Part shown: positions 52,467-61,791 of the stretch, piece by piece
How positions within the stretch are numbered: position 1 is the stretch's first letter
How the letters are laid out: each line of letters begins with the position of its first letter
Assembly (NCBI GenBank): GCA_903834765.1
Contig: CAILKE010000022.1
Location: 1 to 64,000, forward strand
DNA from: an uncultured Bacteroidota bacterium
GTDB taxonomy: Bacteria > Bacteroidota > Bacteroidia > B-17B0 > Aurantibacillaceae
Direction: 5' to 3'
Length of the DNA: 64,000 bases
Translations under genes and position numbers: made by a program
Notes under the pieces: model-generated
The model's database searches: none
The model's input: the letters and a program-made list of their open reading frames with translations, nothing else
Told to the model about the DNA's origin: nothing

Positions 52467-54431
52467 ATGAAACAAAAAACTAATTCAAAAAATCAAATTG
52501 TATCAAATACTTCAAATTACACTGATAAAGATTTACAATTAAAATTAATTGTAAAAATTATTTTTTTTGGATTTATTGGAGCTGTTCTTTTTAATTTTAT
52601 TTACCAAGGAATTATTTTAAATAAACCATATCCACAAAACACCTTTTTGTTTTTACAAACAGATAGGTTTAATGATTTTTTTAATATGAGGGAATGGTGT
52701 AAAAATATGAACCCATATTTTGATCATACCTATTTAGGAAATAGTAACTATTTACCAATAGCAAATATTATTTTTTGGTTATTTTCATTAATACCAAAAA
52801 ACGTATCTTTAGTACTATTCGTTGGTTTATTTTCTGGATTAATAGGCTTGTTCACTTATATTAATTTGCCTAAAGCATTAGATAATGCGAATCGATTAAA
52901 ATATATAATTGTTATTTCATTTTTAAGTTATGCGTATTTATTTTGTTTGGATAGAGCTAATTTAGAACCATTTGTTGCTATTCCAATTATGGCATTTTTA
53001 TTTTTTTATGTAAAGAAACAACATCAATTAGCGATCTTATTTTTAGCAATAGCAGCAGCTACAAAAATTTATCCCGTTATTTTTGTGTTATTATATGTTG
53101 GAGATAAAAAATATAAAGAAGTGGCATTGACTGCTTTTTATACAATTATTTTAATATTAGTTCCATTATATTTTCAAAAAGGTGGCTTCGTTCAAAATTT
53201 AGATTTTATTTTAAATGGTTTCGAATTAGATTTAAATACTGCATCTTTTGTTGGGGCTTTTGATGATAAAGGAAATCAAATGATACAAGGATCGAGTTTA
53301 TTTTCTGTTTTAAAAATTATGAATATAAAATTGTCATTAGGCATAACTAATATGCTTACTAAATATTTTTTATTTGTAGCTTTATTTGCTCTTTTTACAG
53401 TATTGTATGTTGTTTTAGTTGAAAAGATATTGTGGCGCAAGGTTACTTTATTAACTTGTTTAATTATTATGTTACCTCATATATCATTTGATTATAAGTT
53501 TATTCATATTTTAGTTTGTTTGTATTTATTTATTAATGAGTCTAAATCCGAAATTGATTTAAAAATGAATTATAAAACGATAACCATTATTTTCGGTTTA
53601 CTACTAATTCCAAAATCTTATTTTTATTTTAATAAAATTATTACCACAACAACTGGACAAAGTGACGTGCCGATGGGAACATTATTTAATCCTTTAATAA
53701 TGCTTTACTTATGTTATTTAATTATTAAAGCGGGAATGAAACATTATGAGAAACAAAAAATTCAAGTTGAATTAAAAGAGCATTTCATAGCAATTAAAAA
53801 ATCGTTAGTATTTATTTTGCCAATATGTTTAATTATTATTCCATACTACACTTATTCAAAAGCAGCAAAAGCTAAATACGGTATTTATAAAAAACATTAT
53901 TTATTAGCAAAAGATTATTTGTCAAATAATAAAAAAAGTGAGGCTATTATTCAACTAGATAGTGCTTTTATGTGTAAACCTTATCAATTTCAATTACCAA
54001 TGCAAATTGCTAATATTTACAATGAAATAGGCAAAACTGATTCCGCAATTATTTATTTTAATAAAGTATTACAAATATTTCCACATTGTGCCGATGCCGA
54101 GAATGGTATTCTTTCGGTAGAAATTAATGGTAATAATACTAAAGGGATGGAAGCTTTGAATAATAAAAAATTTGATGAAGCCATTGTTCTTTTAAATAAA
54201 GCTTTATCTGCTTTTTCTAAATTACCTCCAAATCCTAATAATCAAGGCTTTTTAATTGGATTGCAATGTAATATGTGTGTTTGTTATATTAATTTACAAA
54301 ATTGGAACGAGGCTAAAAACGCTTTGAGTCAAATTGCCTCTATTGATCCAAATAATCAATTTTTAGTTACCAATATGCCTTATGTTACAAAAATGCTAGA
54401 AGATTCTAAAATCAATAATCTAAAGAAATAG
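52467..54431 (+). CDS. GT87-like membrane protein with C-terminal TPR
   Basis: A 654-residue protein: about 11 membrane segments (residues 30-470) with the DUF2029/GT-C pattern (early NPYFDHTYLGNSNYLP, then CLDRANLEPFVAIPIMAF), and a C-terminal 180 residues of TPR-like helices (KSEAIIQLDSAFMCKP, AIIYFNKVLQIFPHCADAE). GT87 mannosyltransferases use lipid-linked sugars. The TPR tail should face the periplasm and may hold partner or acceptor. Its exact role is unknown. Confidence 0.75.
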   Translation: MKQKTNSKNQIVSNTSNYTDKDLQLKLIVKIIFFGFIGAVLFNFIYQGIILNKPYPQNTFLFLQTDRFNDFFNMREWCKNMNPYFDHTYLGNSNYLPIANIIFWLFSLIPKNVSLVLFVGLFSGLIGLFTYINLPKALDNANRLKYIIVISFLSYAYLFCLDRANLEPFVAIPIMAFLFFYVKKQHQLAILFLAIAAATKIYPVIFVLLYVGDKKYKEVALTAFYTIILILVPLYFQKGGFVQNLDFILNGFELDLNTASFVGAFDDKGNQMIQGSSLFSVLKIMNIKLSLGITNMLTKYFLFVALFALFTVLYVVLVEKILWRKVTLLTCLIIMLPHISFDYKFIHILVCLYLFINESKSEIDLKMNYKTITIIFGLLLIPKSYFYFNKIITTTTGQSDVPMGTLFNPLIMLYLCYLIIKAGMKHYEKQKIQVELKEHFIAIKKSLVFILPICLIIIPYYTYSKAAKAKYGIYKKHYLLAKDYLSNNKKSEAIIQLDSAFMCKPYQFQLPMQIANIYNEIGKTDSAIIYFNKVLQIFPHCADAENGILSVEINGNNTKGMEALNNKKFDEAIVLLNKALSAFSKLPPNPNNQGFLIGLQCNMCVCYINLQNWNEAKNALSQIASIDPNNQFLVTNMPYVTKMLEDSKINNLKK

Positions 54432-54438
54432 TATTGAT

Positions 54439-55311
54439 ATGAATTTGAAGAAAGTATTAATAACAGGAGCAACTGGATTTTTAGGAAGCAGTTTGTTAAA
54501 GCAACTTCTAAAAGATGGATATGATATATCAATCTTGAAAAGAAGTACTTCTAATTTATTTAGATTAAAAGGCTTTGAACATCTTTTTTCTTCATATAAT
54601 ACAGATGAAATTTCTGTTGATGAATGTTTATCAATAGTAAAACCAAATGTTGTAATTCATTGTGCTACAGATTATGGTAGAAAAAATGTTGAACCTTCTT
54701 TTATTATTGATGCCAATTTGATATTGCCGTTAAAGTTGTTAGAACTTTGCAGGAAATATAATGTTCAATGTTTTATAAATACAGATACCTATTTAGATAA
54801 GGGAATTAATTATTATAGTTTGTCTAAAAAACAGTTTAGCGAATGGTTAAATACCTATTCAAAAGATCTAATTTGTGTAAATATTATTTTAGAACATTTT
54901 TATGGTCCTTTTGATGATAAAACAAAATTTGTTTCTTTTATTATTGATAAATTTATGAGTAATGATAAAGCAATCGATTTAACATTAGGAGAGCAAAAAC
55001 GCGATTTTATTTATGTAGATGACGTTGTAAATGCTTTTTTGTATGTAATTAAAAATATACCTAAAATGCAAAAAGGAATATATAATTTTGGAATAGGCAC
55101 AAATCAACAAATAAAAATTAAAGATTTAGTTCTATTAGCGAAAAAAGTATCGAAAAATACTCAAACGCAGCTAAACTTTGGAGCAATACCATATCGCATC
55201 AATGAAATTATGGATTCAGATATAAATACCACTGAAATTAGAAAATTAGGGTGGAAACCAGAATATTCTATCGAAGTAGGTTTGGAAAAAATGATTAATT
55301 TAGAAAAATAA
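54439..55311 (+). CDS. CDP-abequose/paratose synthase-like reductase
   Basis: A 290-residue extended SDR: TGATGFLGSS cofactor motif, HCATDYGR, NTDTYLDK and a catalytic YSLSK. Segments LEHFYGPFDDKTKF, GEQKRDFIYVDDVVNAF and FGAIPYRINEIM match the abequose synthase RfbJ and paratose synthase RfbS group, which reduce CDP-4-keto-3,6-dideoxyglucose. Which epimer it makes cannot be told from sequence; the downstream tyvelose-epimerase-like gene favours paratose. Confidence 0.78.
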   Translation: MNLKKVLITGATGFLGSSLLKQLLKDGYDISILKRSTSNLFRLKGFEHLFSSYNTDEISVDECLSIVKPNVVIHCATDYGRKNVEPSFIIDANLILPLKLLELCRKYNVQCFINTDTYLDKGINYYSLSKKQFSEWLNTYSKDLICVNIILEHFYGPFDDKTKFVSFIIDKFMSNDKAIDLTLGEQKRDFIYVDDVVNAFLYVIKNIPKMQKGIYNFGIGTNQQIKIKDLVLLAKKVSKNTQTQLNFGAIPYRINEIMDSDINTTEIRKLGWKPEYSIEVGLEKMINLEK

Positions 55312-55322
55312 TATATACCGAA

Positions 55323-56357
55323 ATGAAAATATTAATTACTGGAGGCTGTGGTTTTTTAGGAACTAATTTGGCAGAAAAAATATTGTCTGAAAATAAATCG
55401 GAACTTTTTATTATTGATAATTTGGTACGTTTAGGTAGCGAAACAAATTTGGCTTGGTTAAAAGAAAAAGGAAAAGGAAAATTTACTTTTTTTGAGCAAG
55501 ATGTTAGATTTGCTGATATAATTGATAAAACCATTGGTGATATTAAACCTGATGTAATTTTTCACTTGGCAGGTCAAGTTGCAATGACAACTTCAATCTC
55601 AAACCCAAGAAATGATTTTGAAATAAATGTTTTAGGTACTTTTAATATTTTAGAGTCTGTGAGAAAGCATAATCCAAATTGTACCATTGTTTATTCTTCA
55701 ACTAATAAAGTATATGGTGATTTAGAATGGACTCCTTATGAGGAAACTGAGAAACGGTATATTGCGACAGAATTTAAAAATGGATTTCCTGAAAACATAC
55801 AGTTAAGTTTTCATTCACCTTACGGTTGTTCAAAAGGAGCTGCTGATCAATACATGTTAGACTATCATCGTATTTTTGATTTAAAAACAGTAGTTTTTAG
55901 GCATTCATCCATGTATGGTGGCCGACAGTTTTCTACCTACGATCAAGGTTGGTTAGGTTGGTTTTGCCAAAAAGCACTTGAAACAAAAAATAATACATTA
56001 AAAGAACCATATACTATTTCAGGTAATGGTAAGCAAGTTCGAGATTTACTTCATAGTGAAGATATGATAAATCTTTACTTTGCAGCAGCTCAAAATATTG
56101 ATACAATTCAAGGTCAAGCATTTAATATTGGTGGTGGAATGAGCAATAGTTTATCATTATTAGAATTATTTGATGTTTTAGAAAATGAATTGGATGTGAA
56201 ATTGGAGTATCAAAAATTGCCATTTAGATCGAGTGATCAAAAAGTTTTTGTAGCTGATATTTCTAAATACTCAAAAGCAACTGGCTGGATACCTAATGTT
56301 GATAAAATTTCAGGAATTAAAAAAATGATTAATTGGGTTGCTGAAAATGGAAAATAA
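55323..56357 (+). CDS. rfbE: CDP-paratose 2-epimerase (CDP-tyvelose-type)
   Basis: A 344-residue extended SDR with TGGCGFLGTN, STNKVYGD and catalytic YGCSK. The long HSSMYGGRQFSTYDQGW stretch is a hallmark of RfbE, which converts CDP-paratose to CDP-tyvelose. It is 11 bp after the reductase gene and overlaps the next GT2 gene by 11 bp. Confidence 0.85.
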   Translation: MKILITGGCGFLGTNLAEKILSENKSELFIIDNLVRLGSETNLAWLKEKGKGKFTFFEQDVRFADIIDKTIGDIKPDVIFHLAGQVAMTTSISNPRNDFEINVLGTFNILESVRKHNPNCTIVYSSTNKVYGDLEWTPYEETEKRYIATEFKNGFPENIQLSFHSPYGCSKGAADQYMLDYHRIFDLKTVVFRHSSMYGGRQFSTYDQGWLGWFCQKALETKNNTLKEPYTISGNGKQVRDLLHSEDMINLYFAAAQNIDTIQGQAFNIGGGMSNSLSLLELFDVLENELDVKLEYQKLPFRSSDQKVFVADISKYSKATGWIPNVDKISGIKKMINWVAENGK

Positions 56358-57048
56358 AATAGACTTAAGTATTGTTATTCCTTCTTATTTAGAAGAAGAA
56401 AATTTAAGAATACTTTTACCACGAATCAATAAATCATTGTCTGATATAGGAATTTCAAACGAAATTTTAATTATAGACACTATAAACCCATTGGATAATA
56501 CGCAACTAGTTTGCGTAGATTTTAATAATGTGAAATATATTAATCGGGAGAATGGAAATAAGTATGGTGATGCAGTAAGAACAGGAATTAAATATGCAAT
56601 TGGTAATCGAATTTTATTTATGGATGCAGATGGTTCTCATTCACCTGAATTTATAGCAAATTTATATGAATTTCGTGAAGGTAACGACGTTGTCATTGCA
56701 TCAAGATTTGTTGAAGGTGGAGGCAGCGATAATAAAAAGATACTCATCCTTATGAGTTGGACAGTAAATTTTATTTATTCCGTATTATTTAACTTAAAAT
56801 GTAAAGATGTCTCAAATAGTTTTAAGTTATACAATGGCGAACTTATAAAATCTATTATTATTAATTGTGACAATTTTGATGTTGTAGAAGAAATTTTAAT
56901 TAAGCTCAAAAGAAATAAGAAAGATTTGAAACTGAAAGAAATTCCTTATATGTTCAAAGAAAGAATGTTTGGAAACACCAAACGAAATTTATTAGCTTTT
57001 GTGTTTTCATATATTTTCACCTTAATAAGATTAAAGTTTAGTAAATAA
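56347..57048 (+). CDS. DPM1-like GT2 glycosyltransferase
   Basis: A 233-residue GT2 protein with VIPSYLEEENL and the MDADGSHSPEFI metal-binding motif as in dolichol/polyprenyl-phosphate mannosyltransferases. Apart from one weak hydrophobic stretch near the end it has no membrane helices. The ATG at 56347 overlaps the rfbE stop by 11 bp; an upstream TTG is less likely. It probably builds a lipid-linked sugar or extends the glycan. Confidence 0.82.
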   Translation: MENKIDLSIVIPSYLEEENLRILLPRINKSLSDIGISNEILIIDTINPLDNTQLVCVDFNNVKYINRENGNKYGDAVRTGIKYAIGNRILFMDADGSHSPEFIANLYEFREGNDVVIASRFVEGGGSDNKKILILMSWTVNFIYSVLFNLKCKDVSNSFKLYNGELIKSIIINCDNFDVVEEILIKLKRNKKDLKLKEIPYMFKERMFGNTKRNLLAFVFSYIFTLIRLKFSK

Positions 57049-57049
57049 T

Positions 57050-58117
57050 ATGTTAGATTTATTCAATAATATATATCGCGATAAAAAAGTTCTTATTACT
57101 GGTCATACTGGTTTTAAAGGTTCATGGATGGCAATTTGGCTTAAAGAGTTGGGAGCTGAGGTGTATGGATACGCTTTGCCTCCCGTAACAAAAAAAGATA
57201 ATTTTGTTACTACGAATCTTTCCGAAAAAATAAATCATCAAGATGGAGATGTCAGAGATTTAGAGGAATTGAAAAACTATTTTGAAAAAGTACAGCCAGA
57301 TATTGCTTTTCATTTAGCAGCTCAACCCTTAGTAATTGATTCATATAACAATCCTCATTATAATTTTGAAACGAATTTAATGGGAACAGTTAATTTTTTT
57401 GAGGCAGTAAGAAATTGTCCATCTGTAAAAGTAGCGATCAATGTTACAACTGATAAATGCTATCAAAATAATGAATGGCTTTGGGGATATCGCGAAAATG
57501 ATGCCATGGGGGGAGATGATCCATATAGTGCATCAAAAGGCTGCTCAGAATTAATTACTAATTCATATATCAAATCTTTTTTTAGTAAAGAAAATACTGC
57601 GAATGTTGCATCTGGCAGAGCTGGAAATGTTATTGGTGGAGGAGATTGGGCAGACAATCGAATACTACCTGATATGTTAAGAGCTTATCAAAATCAAGAA
57701 GTTTCAAATATTAGAAATCCAAACTCAGTAAGACCTTGGCAATTTGTTTTAGAACCGTTATTTGGCTATATGAAATTAGGAGAAAAATTATGGGCTAATG
57801 GAAAATCATTTTCGGGCGGTTGGAATTTTGGACCAGCTGCTTTTGAAAATTATAGTGTTGGAGATGTTGTGAATGAAGTAAAAAAAATAATCCCAACTAT
57901 AAAAATTGATTCTCCTAATGCAACTGAAAAACTTCATGAAGCTGGTTTATTAAAATTAGACATTACTAAAGCAGTAAATTTATTGAATTGGAAACCTAAA
58001 TTAAACTTTGAAGAAACAATTCAATTTACCATTAACGGTTATTTAGACGAATTAGATCCACTAAACAATATATACGATTGTCGTGTTAAACAGATAGAGA
58101 GTTATTGTAGTAAATAG
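57050..58117 (+). CDS. rfbG: CDP-glucose 4,6-dehydratase
   Basis: A 355-residue extended SDR that converts CDP-glucose to CDP-4-keto-6-deoxyglucose. Motifs are ITGHTGFKGSWMAIWL, the Thr in NVTTDKCYQN and catalytic YSASK (DPYSASKGCSE). The ending with EKLHEAGLLKLDITKAVNLLNWKP is typical. It comes after rfbE and is separated from rfbH by a decayed insertion. Confidence 0.94.
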   Translation: MLDLFNNIYRDKKVLITGHTGFKGSWMAIWLKELGAEVYGYALPPVTKKDNFVTTNLSEKINHQDGDVRDLEELKNYFEKVQPDIAFHLAAQPLVIDSYNNPHYNFETNLMGTVNFFEAVRNCPSVKVAINVTTDKCYQNNEWLWGYRENDAMGGDDPYSASKGCSELITNSYIKSFFSKENTANVASGRAGNVIGGGDWADNRILPDMLRAYQNQEVSNIRNPNSVRPWQFVLEPLFGYMKLGEKLWANGKSFSGGWNFGPAAFENYSVGDVVNEVKKIIPTIKIDSPNATEKLHEAGLLKLDITKAVNLLNWKPKLNFEETIQFTINGYLDELDPLNNIYDCRVKQIESYCSK

Positions 58118-58123
58118 TGTTTT

Positions 58124-58142
58124 ACCATATAAGGCATATAAG
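58124..58142 (+). repeat. Left 19-bp inverted repeat around the GxxExxY remnant
   Basis: ACCATATAAGGCATATAAG is the reverse complement, with one mismatch, of 58443-58461. The pair encloses the GxxExxY pseudogene, which suggests a small cassette that moved as a unit. Confidence 0.7.
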
Positions 58143-58164
58143 ATATCTTGTGTAATTGATAAAT

Positions 58165-58380
58165 ATGAAAAGATTAACAAAAGTGAATATAAAAGAATTA
58201 ACTTATCAAATCAATGGAGCTGCAATTGAAGTTCATAAAAGACTTGAAGCTCAACTATAAACATATATGAAATTGCTTAATTATCCTCAAGGAATTTTAA
58301 TTAATTTTAATTGTAAAAATATTTTTAATGAAGGGCAAAAAACATACGTTAACGAATTATATAGATTGCTAAATGATTAA
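58165..58380 (+). pseudogene. Decayed GxxExxY (PDDEXK-like) gene
   Basis: The frame from ATG 58165 reads LTYQINGAAIEVHKRLEAQL, then TAA at 58258-58260, then continues in frame TYMKLLNYPQGILINFN...NELYRLLND to 58380. Intact GxxExxY proteins have a nuclease-like core between VHKRL and EAQLLTYMKLL. Here that core, with its signature, is gone in one in-frame deletion, and TTA of EAQLLTYM has changed to TAA. Only the two ends remain. Such genes often sit in Bacteroidota polysaccharide clusters. Confidence 0.82.
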
Positions 58381-58407
58381 TACAATTACCTTATTTGTTC
58401 TTAATAG

Positions 58408-58467
58408 ACTTATACGGTTCAAAATATAAAAAAAACAATAACCTTATATGACTTATATGGTTCAAAA
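58408..58467 (+). repeat. Tandem copies of the right repeat
   Basis: GACTTATACGGTTCAAAA at 58408-58425 and GACTTATATGGTTCAAAA at 58450-58467 are direct repeats 42 bp apart. The second one includes the right inverted repeat (58443-58461). The copies suggest local duplication or repeated insertion at this end. Confidence 0.7.
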
Positions 58468-58480
58468 ACAAAAAACAACT

Positions 58481-59788
58481 ATGTCAAAATTATTAGATAT
58501 TAAACATCAAATACACACTCTTATAAAAGAGTATCATGATGAAGCATTTAAACAAAAAGCATTTGAACCTGGAGAATCTGCAGTTCCTGTGAGTGGAAAA
58601 GTATTTGATCACACAGAATTAACTTACATTACTGATTCTGCTTTGGATGCTTGGTTTACAACAGGGAAATTTAACGCTGAATTCGAAAAAAAATTAGCAA
58701 AGTATATTAATGTAAAATCTTTACTAACCGTTAATTCTGGGTCGTCTGCCAATTTGGTCGCATTTTCAGCCCTAACTGCAAAGGAACTAGGCGACAAGGC
58801 CATTAAACCTGGTGATGAGGTAATAACCGTTGCCGCCTCTTTTCCTACAACCGTTAATCCTATTTTACAATATGGAGCTATACCAGTATTTTTAGATGTT
58901 ACCATTCCTCATTACGAAATTGATGTTACTCATTTAGAAGCTGCGCTTAGTGCAAAAACTAAAGCCGTTGTGATAGCTCATACCATGGGAAATGTATTTA
59001 ATTTAGATGTGATAACTGCATTTTGTGAGAAACATAATTTATGGTTAATGGAAGATTGTTGCGACGCATTAGGAGCCACTTACAAAGGTAAACATGTTGG
59101 AACCTTTGGAGATGTAGGAACATTAAGTTTTTACCCAGCACATCATATTACAATGGGAGAAGGCGGAGCCGTGTATACCTCAAATTCTAAACTAAAAAAA
59201 ATAATAGAATCTTTTAGGGATTGGGGACGTGATTGCTGGTGCGAACCAGGAAAAGATAACACATGTGGCTTACGTTTTTGTCAGCAATTAGGTGATTTAC
59301 CAATGGGTTATGATCATAAGTATATTTATTCTCGTCAAGGATTTAATTTAAAGATTACCGATATGCAAGCTGCACTAGGCTTAGCTCAATTAGAAAAATT
59401 AGATGAATTCATTAAAATAAGACGACATAATTTTAATTTATTAAAACAAGGCTTAGCTAAACATATTAATAAATTAATATTGCCAGAAGCTACTCCAAAT
59501 TCAGAGCCTTCTTGGTTTGGTTTTTTAATTACCGTTAAAAAAGATGCAGGTATCAGTCGAAACGACTTCGTTCAAAAATTAAACGATAAAAAAGTTGCTA
59601 CTCGATTATTATTTGCTGGTGATTTGCGTAAACAACCTTACTTCAAAGGAATTAATTACCGTGTTGTAGGAGATTTAACAAATACGGATATCATTGTAAA
59701 TGATACTTTTTGGATAGGCGTAACTCCTATGATTAATGATGAAATGATTACATATATGATTTCATGTTTTGATGAAATTTTAAGTTAA
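58481..59788 (+). CDS. rfbH: CDP-4-keto-6-deoxyglucose 3-dehydrase (E1)
   Basis: A 435-residue PMP-dependent, [2Fe-2S] enzyme that removes the C3 hydroxyl to give 3,6-dideoxy sugars. The usual PLP lysine is replaced by His in [13 protein letters not shown], as in the AscC/RfbH class, and cysteines in [24 protein letters not shown] fit the iron-sulfur site. The ATG at 58481 is chosen: earlier in-frame ATGs at 58448 and 58457 lie inside the right repeat of the adjacent cassette. The required reductase partner (RfbI/AscD, E3) is not in the window. Confidence 0.93.
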   Translation: MSKLLDIKHQIHTLIKEYHDEAFKQKAFEPGESAVPVSGKVFDHTELTYITDSALDAWFTTGKFNAEFEKKLAKYINVKSLLTVNSGSSANLVAFSALTAKELGDKAIKPGDEVITVAASFPTTVNPILQYGAIPVFLDVTIPHYEIDVTHLEAALSAKTKAVVIAHTMGNVFNLDVITAFCEKHNLWLMEDCCDALGATYKGKHVGTFGDVGTLSFYPAHHITMGEGGAVYTSNSKLKKIIESFRDWGRDCWCEPGKDNTCGLRFCQQLGDLPMGYDHKYIYSRQGFNLKITDMQAALGLAQLEKLDEFIKIRRHNFNLLKQGLAKHINKLILPEATPNSEPSWFGFLITVKKDAGISRNDFVQKLNDKKVATRLLFAGDLRKQPYFKGINYRVVGDLTNTDIIVNDTFWIGVTPMINDEMITYMISCFDEILS

Positions 59789-59820
59789 TACCGAATACCT
59801 TTACAAAAATAAAAGCACAA

Positions 59821-59853
59821 AAAAAGCGTTTAAGTATTCCTTAAACGCTTTTT
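59821..59853 (+). terminator. Terminator at the end of the glycan cluster
   Basis: AAAAAGCGTTTAAG at 59821-59834 pairs with CTTAAACGCTTTTT at 59840-59853 around a 5-nt loop. A/T runs on both sides allow it to serve the convergent gene at 59873 too. Confidence 0.92.
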
Positions 59854-59872
59854 TATTTTGACTAATAAAATG

Positions 59873-60643
59873 TTATGCTTTTACTACTTCACCTCCAATT
59901 AAGTTAGGATCAACCATAATTCTACCACAGTGTTCACATACTAATATTTTTTTGTTCATACGAATATCCAATTGTTTTTGAGGTGGAATCTTGTTAAAAC
60001 AACCTCCACAAGCATCACGCTCTACAGGCACTACTGCTAATCCATTACGAGTGTTTAAACGTACACGTTTGTATGCGTTCAATAATCGATCTTCAATTGC
60101 TGCAGATGCTTTAGATGATGCTGATAATAATTCTTTCTCTTCTTTTTCAGTTTCTGAAATGATTTCATCTAACTCAGATTTCTTCAATTTCAAGTCTTTT
60201 TTACGCTCAGAAAATTCTGTTTGAGATTTTTCAACGATTTCAGATTTAGATTCAATAGCGAATTTAGCTTCTTTCAAACGCTTTTCAGCCAATTGAATTT
60301 CTAAATTTTGAAATTCGATTTCCTTTGTAATGGCGTCATACTCACGATTATTACGAACTTTACCTTGTTGAGCTTCGTATTTTTTGATATTAGCCTTGTA
60401 ATCTTTTATTGACTGTGATTTTTCGTTAACTGATTCTTCTAAATCTTTTAACTCTTGAGAAAGGTTAGTTACACGAGTTTCTAAACCCGCAACGCTATCT
60501 TCTAAATCTTGGACTTCAAGAGGTAATTCGCCACGAACAGTACGAATACGATCTATTTTTGAATCGATAATTTGTAATTCATATAAATTACGAAGCTTTC
60601 CTTCGATTGAGGCGTCAATTTTTTCTTTGATTTTAGCGCACAT
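59873..60643 (-). CDS. Zinc-ribbon coiled-coil protein (DUF164-type)
   Basis: A 256-residue protein: a long coiled coil (about 15-195) followed by a C4 zinc ribbon (DACGGCFNKIP and LVCEHCGRIMV). This is the zf-RING_7/CT398-like family, which has been linked to secretion or to nucleic-acid contacts in different species. It begins 3 bp after the Nif3-like gene's stop, an association that is common in bacteria, so the two probably form an operon. Confidence 0.88.
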   Translation of the reverse strand: MCAKIKEKIDASIEGKLRNLYELQIIDSKIDRIRTVRGELPLEVQDLEDSVAGLETRVTNLSQELKDLEESVNEKSQSIKDYKANIKKYEAQQGKVRNNREYDAITKEIEFQNLEIQLAEKRLKEAKFAIESKSEIVEKSQTEFSERKKDLKLKKSELDEIISETEKEEKELLSASSKASAAIEDRLLNAYKRVRLNTRNGLAVVPVERDACGGCFNKIPPQKQLDIRMNKKILVCEHCGRIMVDPNLIGGEVVKA

Positions 60644-60646
60644 AGT

Positions 60647-61741
60647 TTAAAAATAATTAACCGGGTTAGTGTTTGTTTCTGTTAAACAAGTTGCGAAAGT
60701 AGGAAATTTTTTTGATATAATATCATAAAATATTTCAGGTGTAAACTGCTCCGTTTCATAATGCCCTATATCTGTAATTAAAATTTGATTTTCAGCATCA
60801 AAAAACTCATGATATTTAAAATCAGAACTAATATAAATGTCTGATTTTGAATTAATTGCATTCTTTAATAGAAAACTACCACTACCGCCACATAAAGCTA
60901 CTTTTTTAATCGGTTTATTTAAAAAAGAGGTATGTTTTAATGTTTTTAAACCGAATACTTGCTTTAAATTTTCCAAAAAAGCATTCTCAGACATGGGTTT
61001 TTCCAATTCACCAGTCATGCCTGAGCCAATATTTTGATATTGGTTTTCTAATTGGTAGATATCGTAGGCAATTTCTTCGTAAGGATGACTTTTTCTTAAA
61101 GCAGCTATTACATTTTGCAAATAGGCTTGCTCAAAAATTACTTCTAACCGTGCTTCGTTTTCTAAACTTAGTTCGCCTTTTTTTCCTGAAAATGGATTAG
61201 ATAAATCGTTAGGTTTAAAACTACCAACTCCTTCGTTCACAAAACTACATTGACTGTAATTACCAATATTACCAGCACCTGCATCGAATAAATCTTGACG
61301 AACCATGTCAAGATGAGACAGAGGAACAAAAGTTACTAATTTTTTTAACAGAGATTTTTTTGGTGCTAATATTTGCTGGTTGTTGAGGCCTAATTTATCC
61401 GCTATTTTTTTATTAACTCCTAATTTTACATTGTCTAAATTGGTATGACAGGCATAAATAGCAATGTTATGTTGAATTGCTTTAATAACTGTTCTTTCAA
61501 CATAATTAGATCCATTTAATTTTTTTAATCCTCCAAAAATAATAGGATGATGTGCAATAATTAAATTACATTTTTTACGTAACGCTTCATCAATAGTAGC
61601 TTCTACGCAATCTAAAGATAAAAGAGCACCTGTTATTTCTTGTTGTTTGTTTCCCACTAATAATCCACAATTATCGTAAGACTCTTGATAATCAAGGGGT
61701 GCAAAGCGTTCTATTTCGGTAATTAGAGTTTGTAATAGCAT
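60647..61741 (-). CDS. Nif3-like dinuclear metal-centre protein
   Basis: A 364-residue Nif3/YqfO-family protein; members form hexameric toroids with a two-metal site. Metal-binding residues are visible in LIIAHHPIIFGGLKK (HH), ACHTNLDNV and in the C-terminal ITDIGHYETEQ. The middle (about 125-235) is the YqfO-type insert domain. The molecular function is still debated; some members act in GTP cyclohydrolase-like chemistry. Start ATG 61741 is chosen over a TTG two codons earlier. Confidence 0.9.
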   Translation of the reverse strand: MLLQTLITEIERFAPLDYQESYDNCGLLVGNKQQEITGALLSLDCVEATIDEALRKKCNLIIAHHPIIFGGLKKLNGSNYVERTVIKAIQHNIAIYACHTNLDNVKLGVNKKIADKLGLNNQQILAPKKSLLKKLVTFVPLSHLDMVRQDLFDAGAGNIGNYSQCSFVNEGVGSFKPNDLSNPFSGKKGELSLENEARLEVIFEQAYLQNVIAALRKSHPYEEIAYDIYQLENQYQNIGSGMTGELEKPMSENAFLENLKQVFGLKTLKHTSFLNKPIKKVALCGGSGSFLLKNAINSKSDIYISSDFKYHEFFDAENQILITDIGHYETEQFTPEIFYDIISKKFPTFATCLTETNTNPVNYF

Positions 61742-61791
61742 ATACAAAAAGAGTAATTAATTATGACAATAAAAAATTAAAATGAATATTA

